Below are positions 18,114-26,686 of a DNA stretch of 64,000 nt, one piece after another. The notes under the pieces are model-generated. The model was not told the DNA's origin. It searched no databases and saw nothing but the letters and a program-made list of their open reading frames with translations. The stretch is from RPQJ01 sp963754535 (GTDB lineage Bacteria; Pseudomonadota; Gammaproteobacteria; Steroidobacterales; Steroidobacteraceae). Both the position numbers and the translations under genes were made by a program. The stretch is taken from contig CAVWGG010000004.1 of NCBI GenBank assembly GCA_963754535.1, forward strand, positions 186,001 through 250,000, in the 5' to 3' direction. The first letter of the stretch is position 1; each line of letters starts with the position of its first letter.

Positions 18114-18122
18114 ACTATATCA

Positions 18123-18158
18123 CCTGCGGGTCGATTGGCTAGCCCCCGGGCCCGCAGG
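18123..18158 (-). terminator. Possible stem-loop terminator after pcm
   Basis: CCTGCGGG and CCCGCAGG form an 8-bp stem with a 20-base, GC-rich loop just after the methyltransferase stop and before the tolC promoter. No T run follows, so it may be a weak terminator or an mRNA 3' structure. Confidence 0.3.
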
Positions 18159-18159
18159 T

Positions 18160-18813
18160 TCAGAACACGAATTTGGGAGGCTCCGGCGCGTGCAGGAGGG
18201 CGGGCATCCCCGTCTCAAACAGACTCTCACGGGACCAGTCCGACGGCCCGGTGCGCGTCACCCGAACCGCCTCCAGCATCGTGCCGCAGCCGACGCACGC
18301 GAACAGCCGGCCGCCGACCTTGAGCGCGCGTTCGAAACGGGAATCGTAGGCCGGCAGCGAGCCCGTCAGGGCGATGACGTCGTAGGCGTCACGTTCGGCG
18401 AGCTGCATGGCATCGGCCGTTGCGGCGATGACGTTGTGAATGCCGGTGCGCGCAAATGTCTGCGTGGCGCCGGCGACGAAGTCCGGGAACAGGTCGATGG
18501 TGAGCACGCTGCGGGCAAGCTGCCCGAGGCAGGCCGCGAAGAAGCCGGAGCCGGTGCCGACTTCGAGCGCGCGCTCGTGCGGCTGGATCTCGAGCGCCTG
18601 CAGGATGCGGCCTTCGACCTTCGGGGGCAGCATGCACTGGCCATGCGCCAGTGGCACGCTGGTGTCGGCGAACGCAATCTCGCGATAGGCGGCGGGGACG
18701 TACTCCTCGCGCGGCACCTGCTGCAGGGCATCGAGCACCTTGAGGTCCAGGACCTCCCAGGCGCGGACCTGCTGCTCGATCATCTGGCGGCGGGCGAATT
18801 GGACGTCGAACAT
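18160..18813 (-). CDS. Protein-L-isoaspartate O-methyltransferase family protein
   Basis: A 217-residue SAM-dependent methyltransferase of the PCMT family, which repairs isoaspartyl residues. ALEVGTGSGFFAACLG (about residues 79-94) is SAM motif I, preceded by MLPPKVEGRILQAL, the usual family helix. The later motif reads ALTGSLPAYDSRF instead of the standard acidic-Val-Pro form, so the substrate may differ from classic Pcm. The start MFDVQFARRQMIEQQVR at 18813 matches the family's short N-terminus. Its position upstream of tolC is common in this lineage. Confidence 0.85.
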   Translation of the reverse strand: MFDVQFARRQMIEQQVRAWEVLDLKVLDALQQVPREEYVPAAYREIAFADTSVPLAHGQCMLPPKVEGRILQALEIQPHERALEVGTGSGFFAACLGQLARSVLTIDLFPDFVAGATQTFARTGIHNVIAATADAMQLAERDAYDVIALTGSLPAYDSRFERALKVGGRLFACVGCGTMLEAVRVTRTGPSDWSRESLFETGMPALLHAPEPPKFVF

Positions 18814-19034
18814 GCGGGTGATTCCAGTGCGGGGGAGTCGGGGATCCGGCGGCGCGGCCCGCGCGAAGGTTAAGGTCTCGGCACCGGCGCGACAAGCCAA
18901 TCTGCCTGTGGATTATGGTGAATCCGGGGGGTGCGCGCGATACGTTCCTATATGCTGCTGTCGCAAGCCTGGGGCATGAACGAAAACAACTACAAAACCT
19001 TGCTGGAACGCGGCTGTCCGCGGCCGACAGGGAC

Positions 19035-21350
19035 ATGGCCAGTCCGGAGAATGACACCGTGATGTTCGCGCTGATCCTGCTGGGAGCCGTGGCGGTCGTG
19101 CTGGCCGTCGCGCTGCTGCAGCGCGCGCGCGAAATCCACCGCCTGCGCGAGCTCGGCGAGCGCCTGCAGGCCGTCGCCGACAGCGGTGACCTGGCCGAGC
19201 GTCTCACGCCGCATGCGGGAGAGGGCAGCGCCGGCGAGATCGCTGGCGGCGTCGACCGCCTGATCGAGCGACTGCAGGTCGAGAGCTCGACACGCGAAGA
19301 GCGCGAGAGTGTCTACCGGCGGCTGCTGGAAACGATGCACGAAGCGATGCTGGTCGAGCGCGACGGCATCCAGCTCGCGAACGCGCGCTTCGCAGAACTC
19401 ACGGGCGTGGCGAATCCCGGCAAGCTTTTTGGGCGCCGGCTCGCCGACCTCGTCCATGCCGACTACGCCGAACTCGTCACCGAGTACCTGCGCCGCCACG
19501 CGGCGGGCCAAGCCGCGCCCGCGCGGCTCGAGGTCGAACTGCAGCCGGATGCCGCTGGCAAGCCGCACCGTCTCGAACTCAGCTTTGCGCGCACGATGCT
19601 GGATGGGCGTCCCGCGGTGATGGTGACCGGCGTCGAAATGTCGCCGCACTCGACCGCCGAAAAGTCCGCCTCGCGCGGCCACGGCAGCGCCTGGGAAGCG
19701 CTGGATTCACTCGCTGAAAGCGTGCTCACGACCGACGCCGACGGACGCATCGTCTACATCAATTCGTCCGGCGAGCAGCTGATCGGCAAGCCGGCGAGCG
19801 AGATCCTCGGCCGCACGCTCGGTGACGTCATCGAGCTGGTGGACGAAGGCGACCGCAGGGCCGCGAGCGACCCCGTGCGTCAGAGCCTGACGACCGGCAC
19901 GCGAGTGACTCTCGGCCGCCGCGGCATGCTCGTGTCGGCCGCAAGCGAAGGCGAGCGTTCGATCGAATTGACGGTGTCGCCCATGCGCGATGCCAATGGC
20001 CGCGTCGACGGCGCCGTCATCGCCCTGCGTGACATCAGCGACCTGCGCGGCATCACGAAGGCAATGACGTACCAGGCGAGTCACGACGCGCTGACCGGGC
20101 TCGTGAACCGCCGCGAATTCGAACGCCGCCTCGAGGAAGCGCTGGATGCGACGCAGGGTGGCGCGCGGCACGTGCTGTGCTACCTCGACCTCGATCGCTT
20201 CAAGGCGGTCAACGACGAAGCCGGCACCCACCTCGCGGGCGACGCCATGCTGCGCGAGGTCGCCGCGCTCATCAAGGACGCGGTCCGCGACTCGGACACC
20301 GTCGGCCGCATGGGCGGCGACGAGTTCGGCATCCTGCTGGCGGGTTGTCCGCTCGAGAAGGCGCGGCAGATCGCCGACGACGTCGTGCGCGCGGTCAACG
20401 ACCACCGCCTCGTCTGGAAGGACAGGATCTTCAGCATCGGCGTGAGCATGGGCCTGGTCGAAGTCACGGCCGAAAGCACCTCAATGGAAGACCTGCTGCA
20501 CGCGGCGGATTCCGCCTGCTACGTCGCGAAGAACCAGGGTGGGCACGTCCACGTGTACTCGGCGCGCGACGAAGCCGATGCCCGCCAGCGCGGTGAAATC
20601 CTGTGGCTGCAGCTGCTGCAGTCGGCGCTCAAGGACGACCGCTTCGAGCTGCACGCGCAGCCGATCATGCATGCGTCGCCGGACGTGCAGGAAGGCGGCC
20701 CCGGACTCGAGATCCTGCTGCGGCTCAAGGACGACAAGGGCGCGCCGATCGCCCCAGCCGAATTCATGCGCGCGGCCGAACGCTATCGCCTGATGCCGCA
20801 CGTGGACCGGTGGGTCGTGCAGACCTCGCTGACCTTGCTCGCGCGCGGTGCCATCCGCCTCGCGCCCGACCGCAGTCTCTGCATCAACCTGTCCGGGCAG
20901 ACACTAGGCGACGGCGCCTTCCTCGAATTCGTGGTCGATTGCTTCGATCGCACCGGCGTCGCGTCGAACCGCATTTGCTTCGAAGTCACCGAGAACGCGG
21001 TCATCACCAATATCGAACACGCGCGCCGCTTCATCGGGGTGCTGCATGGCATGGGTTGCCAGTTCGCACTCGACGACTTCGGCCGCGACCTCAGTTCGTT
21101 CGCGAACCTGAAGAACCTGTCGATCGATTACCTCAAGATCGACGGCTCGTTCATTCGTAACCTCGCCTCGGACAACGTCAACCAGGTGATGGTGACCGCG
21201 ATGATCAAGCTCGCGAAGTCGCTGAACTTCAAGGTGATCGCCGAGCAGGTCGAAGACCTGAGCGCACTCGACTCGGCGCGCCGAATGGGTGTCGACTTCG
21301 TCCAGGGCTACCAGGTGGGTCGTCCCGCGCCGTTGCCGCTCGCCGGCTGA
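19035..21350 (+). CDS. PAS-GGDEF-EAL cyclic di-GMP enzyme
   Basis: A 771-residue membrane-anchored c-di-GMP signalling protein. In order: one N-terminal helix (VMFALILLGAVAVVLAVALL), a coiled linker, two PAS domains (about residues 95-200 and 222-340), a GGDEF domain with RMGGDEFG near residue 424, and an EAL domain. The EAL motif itself reads EILLRL, keeping the metal-binding Glu. FEVTEN, LDDFGRDLSSF and AEQVED are present, so both activities are possible. The start at 19035 follows AGGG; in-frame ATGs at 18915 and 19062 are alternatives. The stimulus is unknown. Confidence 0.92.
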   Translation: MASPENDTVMFALILLGAVAVVLAVALLQRAREIHRLRELGERLQAVADSGDLAERLTPHAGEGSAGEIAGGVDRLIERLQVESSTREERESVYRRLLETMHEAMLVERDGIQLANARFAELTGVANPGKLFGRRLADLVHADYAELVTEYLRRHAAGQAAPARLEVELQPDAAGKPHRLELSFARTMLDGRPAVMVTGVEMSPHSTAEKSASRGHGSAWEALDSLAESVLTTDADGRIVYINSSGEQLIGKPASEILGRTLGDVIELVDEGDRRAASDPVRQSLTTGTRVTLGRRGMLVSAASEGERSIELTVSPMRDANGRVDGAVIALRDISDLRGITKAMTYQASHDALTGLVNRREFERRLEEALDATQGGARHVLCYLDLDRFKAVNDEAGTHLAGDAMLREVAALIKDAVRDSDTVGRMGGDEFGILLAGCPLEKARQIADDVVRAVNDHRLVWKDRIFSIGVSMGLVEVTAESTSMEDLLHAADSACYVAKNQGGHVHVYSARDEADARQRGEILWLQLLQSALKDDRFELHAQPIMHASPDVQEGGPGLEILLRLKDDKGAPIAPAEFMRAAERYRLMPHVDRWVVQTSLTLLARGAIRLAPDRSLCINLSGQTLGDGAFLEFVVDCFDRTGVASNRICFEVTENAVITNIEHARRFIGVLHGMGCQFALDDFGRDLSSFANLKNLSIDYLKIDGSFIRNLASDNVNQVMVTAMIKLAKSLNFKVIAEQVEDLSALDSARRMGVDFVQGYQVGRPAPLPLAG

Positions 21351-21435
21351 CAGCGGGAGTCCTGCAGTCGGGCTCGCGCACGGGCGCGGCGATCGATGAC
21401 AGGAAACGCTTTCCCACTCCGGTATCCTGCGGGCC

Positions 21436-22242
21436 GTGATCACGATTGACTCGCTCTTCGTTTACCCCGTCAAATCCTGTGGCGGCATAGCAGTCATGCA
21501 GGCGCAGTTGACGCCGCGCGGGCTGCAGTACGATCGCGAGTGGATGGTGGTGTCGCCCGACGGACGCTTCATCACGCAGCGCGAAGAGCCACGCCTGGCG
21601 CTGGTCAGTACGGCGCTGCAGGATGGTCACCTCGAACTCTCTGCGCCCGGCCTGCCGCAACTGGCCGTGCCGCTGCAGCGACCCGTCCGTGGCGCGTCCG
21701 TCGAGGTCATCGTCTGGCGCGATCGCGTGCAGGCCTTCGATGAAGGTCATGCGGCCGCGACCTGGCTCGGCGAGCACCTGCGCCGCGACGTGCGGCTCGT
21801 GCGTTTCGACGACGCTCGTCCACGACCTACGGACCCCGCGTGGTCACACGGGCTCGCTGGCACGAGTGCGTTTGCCGACGGCTACCCGGTGCTGGTGCTT
21901 TCGCGCGCTTCGCTCGACGACCTGAATTCGCGCCTGCCGTCACCGCTGCCGGTCAACCGCTTCCGGCCAAACGTTTTGCTGGATGGCTGTGCGCCGTATG
22001 CCGAGGACGCGATCGGCGCCCTCGAAAGCCAGTCCGTGCGGCTGCGGATCGTGAAGCCCTGCACCCGCTGCGTCATCACGACGACGGACCAGGCTACGGG
22101 CGCGCCGCAGGGCGATGAACCGCTGCGCACGTTGAAGGCGTATCGCTGGGATGGCGCCCTGCGCGGCGTGACGTTCGGCCAGAACGCGATCGTCGAGCGT
22201 CCGGGCCGGCTCGAAGTGGGCGCGCTGCTGACGACTGACTAG
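21436..22242 (+). CDS. MOSC domain-containing protein
   Basis: A 268-residue YcbX-type protein with an N-terminal MOSC beta-barrel domain (SLFVYPVKSCGGIAV, GLQYDREWMVVSPDG) and a C-terminal MOSC domain (NRFRPNVLLDG, RIVKPCTRCVITTTD). MOSC proteins bind the molybdenum cofactor; the CTRC cysteine is the expected Mo ligand. YcbX detoxifies N-hydroxylated compounds. It starts at a GTG. Short repeats run across its stop codon toward the convergent gene. Confidence 0.9.
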   Translation: MITIDSLFVYPVKSCGGIAVMQAQLTPRGLQYDREWMVVSPDGRFITQREEPRLALVSTALQDGHLELSAPGLPQLAVPLQRPVRGASVEVIVWRDRVQAFDEGHAAATWLGEHLRRDVRLVRFDDARPRPTDPAWSHGLAGTSAFADGYPVLVLSRASLDDLNSRLPSPLPVNRFRPNVLLDGCAPYAEDAIGALESQSVRLRIVKPCTRCVITTTDQATGAPQGDEPLRTLKAYRWDGALRGVTFGQNAIVERPGRLEVGALLTTD

Positions 22243-22260
22243 TGACTGGTGACCCGCCGA

Positions 22261-22656
22261 TCACTCATCACGAGTCACTTCCCAGAGCGCAGTGCTGCGA
22301 TACGCGTAGAAGTAAGCGGCGACGTACGCCGGAACGATCAGCAGCGTAAGCGCCGCCGTGAACAGGGCAACCGCGCGATCGCCAAGCATGACCGGAATGA
22401 GCATCACCGCGTTGGCGAACAGGACCAGCCAGAACACGGCGCGCCAATAGCGTTCGCTGCCGATGCGACGTTGCAGCGCGTAGCCCCAGAGTGCCGTGAG
22501 GAGCGCGGCGCTCAGTGTCCAATTGGCGAGCGTGAGCGCGGTCACTTCGCCGCCGCTGGAGAGATTCACGGCTTCGCCTGCCAGCACGCCGAACGTGAGC
22601 ACGACGGCGTACGCGACCCAACCGGCCTTGGCGCCGCTCAGTGGATGCGCGGACAC
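22261..22656 (-). CDS. Hypothetical four-helix membrane protein
   Basis: A 131-residue integral membrane protein with about four hydrophobic helices (AGWVAYAVVLTFGVLAGEAV, LTLANWTLSAALLTALWGYA, RAVFWLVLFANAVMLIPVML, LFTAALTLLIVPAYVAAYFY). No family is recognised. It starts one base after the slyX stop, so it is probably the last gene of a GST - slyX - membrane protein operon. Confidence 0.6.
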   Translation of the reverse strand: MSAHPLSGAKAGWVAYAVVLTFGVLAGEAVNLSSGGEVTALTLANWTLSAALLTALWGYALQRRIGSERYWRAVFWLVLFANAVMLIPVMLGDRAVALFTAALTLLIVPAYVAAYFYAYRSTALWEVTRDE

Positions 22657-22657
22657 G

Positions 22658-22858
22658 TCAGTAGTGCGGCGGGATCTCGACCCCGTTCGGGTCGCCGCCG
22701 CGGTCCTCGAGTTGCTGCACCTGCTCGACCAGTCGCTGGTTGCGGTCGCGCAATGCGTCGAGCTCGCGCTGCTGCCGGTACAGGACGTCGCTCAATTCCT
22801 GCAGTGCGCGTTCGAGGTGCGCCACCTTGAATTCGAGTGCGTCGATGCGATCGCTCAT
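22658..22858 (-). CDS. slyX: SlyX family protein
   Basis: A 66-residue coiled-coil protein starting MSDRIDALEFKVAHLERALQ and ending GGDPNGVEIPPHY, where the final PPHY is the SlyX signature. The function is unknown. Its ATG overlaps the GST stop in an ATGA arrangement (22855-22858), implying translational coupling. The downstream membrane protein starts immediately after it. Confidence 0.9.
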   Translation of the reverse strand: MSDRIDALEFKVAHLERALQELSDVLYRQQRELDALRDRNQRLVEQVQQLEDRGGDPNGVEIPPHY

Positions 22859-23550
22859 CGCGCTGCCGCCGGTGCGCGATAGTCGGCGGTGACGACGCCG
22901 ACCTGCAGTGCTTCCGCCTCGTGGTCCAGCTCGCGCCACGTTTCGGCCAGCGCAGCTTTTTCCCATTCACGCATCGCGGGAAGTTCGAGCAGGCGCTGCA
23001 CGTACTGCGGGGCGTTGCCCGTTGTGTCGATGCCGTAGGTGCGCACGCGGTAAGCCACGGGGCAATAGAACGCATCGACCACCGTGAACTCGGGGCCGGC
23101 GAGGAACGGTCCGCCGAAGCGCGCCAGGCCTTCGTTCCACAGTTCGTCGATGCGGCGGATGTCCGCGACGAGCGCGGGCGGCTGCGTGTGCAACTGCACG
23201 CGCAGTCCGACGTTCATCGTGCAGATGTTGCGCAGCGTGGCGAAGCCCGAGTGCATTTCGGCAGCTGCGCAGCGTGCCCAGGTGCGCGCCCCGGCGTCGG
23301 CCGGCCAGAGGCCCGGGTGACGCTCGGCGAGAAACTCGCTGATGCCGAGGGAGTCCCACGCCACGGTGTCACCGTCACGCAGGCATGGCACCTTGCCCGA
23401 GGGCGAGAAGGCGCGGAACGCATCGAAGTTCGAGCCGCGTGCAAATGGCTTGATGTGCTCGACGAACGGAATGCCACGCGCACGCAGCAGGACCCATGGC
23501 CGCAGCGACCACGAAGAATAGTTCTTGTTGCCGATGTAGAGCTCGTACAT
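22855..23550 (-). CDS. Glutathione S-transferase family protein
   Basis: A 231-residue cytosolic GST. The thioredoxin-like N-domain starts MYELYIGNKNYSSWSLRPWV, which resembles zeta- or YfcF-like GSTs with a catalytic Ser. SPSGKVPCLRDGDTVAWDSLGIS holds the cis-Pro and the glutathione-binding Asp-Ser pair. An all-helical C-domain follows. The ATG at 23550 is at the first thioredoxin-fold strand. It leads the operon with slyX. Confidence 0.88.
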   Translation of the reverse strand: MYELYIGNKNYSSWSLRPWVLLRARGIPFVEHIKPFARGSNFDAFRAFSPSGKVPCLRDGDTVAWDSLGISEFLAERHPGLWPADAGARTWARCAAAEMHSGFATLRNICTMNVGLRVQLHTQPPALVADIRRIDELWNEGLARFGGPFLAGPEFTVVDAFYCPVAYRVRTYGIDTTGNAPQYVQRLLELPAMREWEKAALAETWRELDHEAEALQVGVVTADYRAPAAAR

Positions 23551-23609
23551 GGTGGGCCTCCTGGTTCGTCCGCGTCCGGCGCGGGGCCGCATGATACAGC
23601 CGCGCGCGG

Positions 23610-24032
23610 TCAGTACTTGTGCGTCGAGAGCAGCAGGTTGGTCTCGGAGTTGGCCACGCCTTCGATGCGGCGTATGCGGCTCAGCACGCGGTCGAACTCC
23701 TCGAGCGTATCGGCGCGCAATTCGGCGATGATGTCCCAGCGCCCATTCGTCGTGTGCAGCGCGGACACGGACGCGTCACCCCGCAGGGAACGCAACACCT
23801 TCTCGACGTTGTTGCCCTCGACCGCGATCAGCATCAGCGCCGTGATGCGGCGGCCTTCGTCGGGTGCTGCCAGGCGGACGGTGTAGCCCGCAATCACGCC
23901 TTCCTGCTCGAGCCTGGCAATGCGGTTCTGGACGGTGCCACGGGCTACGCGGAGGGTGCGCGCAATGGTGGCCGCAGGCAGGCGGGCGTTACCACGCAGG
24001 AGGCCGACGAGTTGGCGGTCGAGGTCATCCAT
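23610..24032 (-). CDS. Lrp/AsnC family transcriptional regulator
   Basis: A 140-residue regulator with an N-terminal winged helix-turn-helix (MDDLDRQLVGLLRGNARLPA then VARGTVQNRIARLEQEGVI) and a C-terminal RAM ligand-binding domain (NVEKVLRSLRGDASVSALHTT, GRWDIIAELRADTLEEF). Lrp-family members bind amino acids. It is divergent from ornithine cyclodeaminase and arginase, with a clear repeated site between them, so it very likely controls arginine or ornithine catabolism and its own gene. Confidence 0.92.
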   Translation of the reverse strand: MDDLDRQLVGLLRGNARLPAATIARTLRVARGTVQNRIARLEQEGVIAGYTVRLAAPDEGRRITALMLIAVEGNNVEKVLRSLRGDASVSALHTTNGRWDIIAELRADTLEEFDRVLSRIRRIEGVANSETNLLLSTHKY

Positions 24033-24053
24033 GGGGCACCCGTCGATCTGGCG

Positions 24054-24091
24054 AATTGATCAATTATGATGACGAAGCGATCAAATTATAG
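24054..24091. promoter_or_regulatory. Candidate Lrp-family operator with two sites 21 bp apart
   Basis: AATTGATCAATT (24054-24065) is a perfect 12-base palindrome. A related sequence, GATCAAATTATA, starts at 24079, 21 bases after GATCAATTATG at 24058, that is two helical turns. The block is AT-rich and lies between the divergent regulator and ornithine cyclodeaminase genes. Phased half-sites are what an octameric Lrp-type protein uses. Binding itself is inferred. Confidence 0.6.
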
Positions 24092-24198
24092 ACCATATAG
24101 ATAGCTTTGCTGGCTTCCTGTTGGCTCCCCCGCGACCGATCATGCTCCGACGGGCCCGTGATTCGTCGTTCTGTGTCGGCCCGCGCAAGGGGGCAGCG

Positions 24199-25275
24199 AT
24201 GGTCGACTATATCGGCGTCAGTGACATCCAGCGCATCGTGAATGCGGTCGGACCGGCGGAATTCATCGCCCGGCTGGCGGGCGAAATCGAGGCCGATTAC
24301 CGGCGCTGGCCCGAGTTCGAGAAGTCGCCGCGCCTCGCGAGCCATTCGCCGGTCGGCGTCATCGAACTGATGCCGGCGACCGACGGCAAGCTGTACGCCT
24401 TCAAGTACGTCAACGGCCATCCCAAGAACACGGCCGAGGGCCTGCTGACGGTCACTGCGTTCGGCGTGCTTGCGGACGTCGACACGGGCTATCCGTTGCT
24501 GCTCTCCGAACTCACGGTGACCACGGCATTGCGGACGGCCGCGACGTCGGCCCTGGCGGCACAGCAGCTGGCGCGTCCCGACAGCCGCGTGATGGCGTTG
24601 ATCGGGAATGGCGCACAGAGCGAGTTCCAGGCCATCGCGTTCCACCGTCTGTGCGGAATCCGCGAACTGCGGCTCTACGACGTGGACCCGCAGGCCACGG
24701 CCAAGCTCGTGCGCAACCTGGCTGCCATGCCGGAGTTGACGGACCTGCGCGTGGTGCGGACGCACTCCGCGGCCGAGGCCTGCAAGGGCGCGGACATCGT
24801 CACCACCGTCACGGCGGACAAGCGCAACGCGGTCATCCTGACCCCGCCCATGATCACGCCCGGCATGCACATCAACGGCGTCGGTGGCGACTGCCCGGGC
24901 AAGACGGAGTTGCATGCGGACATCCTGCGGTTGCCGGACATGCGCGTCGTGGTCGAGTTCGAGGCGCAATCGCGGATCGAGGGCGAGATCCAGCAGATGC
25001 CGCCGGACTACCCGGTGATCGAACTCGCGCAGGTCCTGCGCGGTGAAGCGGTGGCACGACGCTCGGAGCGTGACATCACGCTGTTCGACTCCGTCGGCTT
25101 TGCGCTGGAAGACTACTCGGCATTGCGATTCCTGCACGCACTCATCTCGCAGCAGCGGCTCGGCCGCCGCGACCTCGACCTCGTGCCGGTGCTCGACGAC
25201 CCGAAGGACCTGTTCGGCGGGACGCTGGCCGGCTCGCCGGGCGTCGCGCGGCCCCGCAAGCGCAAGACGGCTTGA
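24199..25275 (+). CDS. Ornithine cyclodeaminase family protein
   Basis: A 358-residue protein of the ornithine cyclodeaminase/mu-crystallin family, which converts ornithine to proline and ammonia using NAD. KYVNGHPKNTAEGLLTVTA is the substrate-binding region, RTAATSALAAQQLARPDS leads to the Rossmann motif LIGNGAQSEFQ (about residue 134), and ITPGMHINGVGGDCPGKTEL holds the catalytic Asp. The ATG at 24199 follows AAGGGGG; 26 extra upstream residues lack family features. Arginase follows after nine bases, giving an arginine to proline route. Confidence 0.93.
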   Translation: MVDYIGVSDIQRIVNAVGPAEFIARLAGEIEADYRRWPEFEKSPRLASHSPVGVIELMPATDGKLYAFKYVNGHPKNTAEGLLTVTAFGVLADVDTGYPLLLSELTVTTALRTAATSALAAQQLARPDSRVMALIGNGAQSEFQAIAFHRLCGIRELRLYDVDPQATAKLVRNLAAMPELTDLRVVRTHSAAEACKGADIVTTVTADKRNAVILTPPMITPGMHINGVGGDCPGKTELHADILRLPDMRVVVEFEAQSRIEGEIQQMPPDYPVIELAQVLRGEAVARRSERDITLFDSVGFALEDYSALRFLHALISQQRLGRRDLDLVPVLDDPKDLFGGTLAGSPGVARPRKRKTA

Positions 25276-25284
25276 GATGACGCC

Positions 25285-26199
25285 ATGACCGGAACCATCG
25301 CGTTGATCGGCGCTCCCACCGACGTCGGCGCGGGCGCGCGCGGCGCTTCCATGGGTCCGGAAGCGTTGCGCGTCGCACAGCTGCAGGCCGTGCTCGAAGC
25401 GCAGGGCCTCGCAGTGATCGATCGCGGGAACCTGGGCGGTCCGCCGAATCCCTGGCAGCCTCCGGACGGTGGCTACCGTCACCTGCGTGAAGTGGCGGAA
25501 TGGAATCGACTGGTGCACGAGGCCGTGCTCGAAGAGCTTGCTGCCGCAAGGCTGCCGATGCTGCTGGGCGGCGACCACAGCCTGGCGATCGGGTCGATCA
25601 GTGCCGCCGCGAAGCACTGCCGCAACACGGGACGCAAGCTGCGGGTGCTCTGGTTCGACGCGCATGCCGACTTCAACACCAACGTCCTCACGCCGAGCGG
25701 CAACGTGCACGGCATGCCAGTCGCCTGCCTGTGCGGTCACGGCCCGTCGGAGCTCGTGTCGATCGGTGGCCAGGTGCCTGCGATCGATCCCGCGCAGCTG
25801 CGGCAGATCGGCATCCGCAGCGTCGACGCCGGCGAGAAGCGCTTCGTGCACGAGGTGGGCATCGAAGTCTTCGACATGCGTTACATCGACGAGATGGGCA
25901 TGCGGCACACGCTGGAGCAGGCCCTGCTCGGCGTCGATGACGACACCCATGTCCACGTGAGCCTCGACGTTGACTTCCTCGATCCCGACATCGCGCCCGG
26001 CGTGGGCACGACGGTGTCCGGTGGGCCGACCTATCGTGAAGCGCAGCTCTGCATGGAAATGGTGGCCGACACGGGCCAGCTTGCTTCGCTCGACATCGTC
26101 GAGCTCAATCCCGCGTTCGACGTCCGCAATCGCACGGCCGAAGTTGCCGTGGACCTGATTGGTTCGCTGTTCGGCAAGAGCACCCTGATGCGCAAGTAA
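25285..26199 (+). CDS. rocF: Arginase
   Basis: Hydrolyses arginine to ornithine and urea with two Mn ions. The 304-residue protein has all family metal motifs: GGDHS (about residues 95-99), DAHADFN (about 126-132) and SLDVDFLDP (about 227-235). The arginase-type (not agmatinase-type) stretch SGNVHGMPVACL follows the second motif. It is encoded directly after ornithine cyclodeaminase and is likely under the divergent Lrp-family regulator. Confidence 0.94.
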   Translation: MTGTIALIGAPTDVGAGARGASMGPEALRVAQLQAVLEAQGLAVIDRGNLGGPPNPWQPPDGGYRHLREVAEWNRLVHEAVLEELAAARLPMLLGGDHSLAIGSISAAAKHCRNTGRKLRVLWFDAHADFNTNVLTPSGNVHGMPVACLCGHGPSELVSIGGQVPAIDPAQLRQIGIRSVDAGEKRFVHEVGIEVFDMRYIDEMGMRHTLEQALLGVDDDTHVHVSLDVDFLDPDIAPGVGTTVSGGPTYREAQLCMEMVADTGQLASLDIVELNPAFDVRNRTAEVAVDLIGSLFGKSTLMRK

Positions 26200-26269
26200 G
26201 GTGCTTCCGGCGACACGGCGGGCGCGGTAATCTGCGCGTTCCGCAAGCAGCGAGCCGCAAGTTCTCACC

Positions 26270-26686
26270 ATGCGCTGGATCCGCATTGCCCTGTTGGTCG
26301 GCCTCGCCGTGGCGGCGGCCAGTGGCTGGTTGTCGCGCGAGACACCGCGCGGAACGGGCACCGGACCCGAGATTGCGTCGGAGTGGGGTTCCGCTGCGTC
26401 GCAGCCGGACGTCACGGGATTGCCGGCCGAGGCACGGCAGACGCTGCGGCTGATCGAAGCGGGCGGACCGTTTCCCTACGACCGTGACGGCGCGACGTTC
26501 CAGAACCGGGAGGGACGATTGCCCGCGCAGTCCCCCGGCTACTATCGTGAATACACGGTGACGACGCCGGGATCGTCCGATCGCGGAGCGCGCCGCATCG
26601 TGAGCGGTGGGAACCCGCCGGTCGAGTTCTATTACACGGACGACCACTACCGCAGCTTCCGCCGGATCGAGGTGCCGCACCCATGA
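26270..26686 (+). CDS. Exported ribonuclease, barnase/N1-T1 family
   Basis: A 138-residue microbial guanyl-type RNase. An N-terminal signal or anchor helix (IRIALLVGLAVAAASGWL) is followed by the catalytic domain. The three catalytic residues are in recognisable positions: Glu in YYREYTV, Arg in GARRIVSGG and His in TDDHYRSF. The last codons overlap the barstar-like gene in an ATGA arrangement at 26683-26686, so enzyme and inhibitor are translationally coupled. Confidence 0.9.
   Translation: MRWIRIALLVGLAVAAASGWLSRETPRGTGTGPEIASEWGSAASQPDVTGLPAEARQTLRLIEAGGPFPYDRDGATFQNREGRLPAQSPGYYREYTVTTPGSSDRGARRIVSGGNPPVEFYYTDDHYRSFRRIEVPHP

Noticed and set aside
20700..20730. EAL motif reading EIL as evidence of a dead phosphodiesterase
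   Set aside because: The metal-binding Glu, FEVTEN, LDDFG and AEQVED are kept; EIL/EVL variants occur in active enzymes.
24064..26415. 783-codon antisense frame opposite the cyclodeaminase and arginase genes
   Set aside because: The sense strand encodes recognisable enzymes; the antisense product is repetitive and low in complexity.
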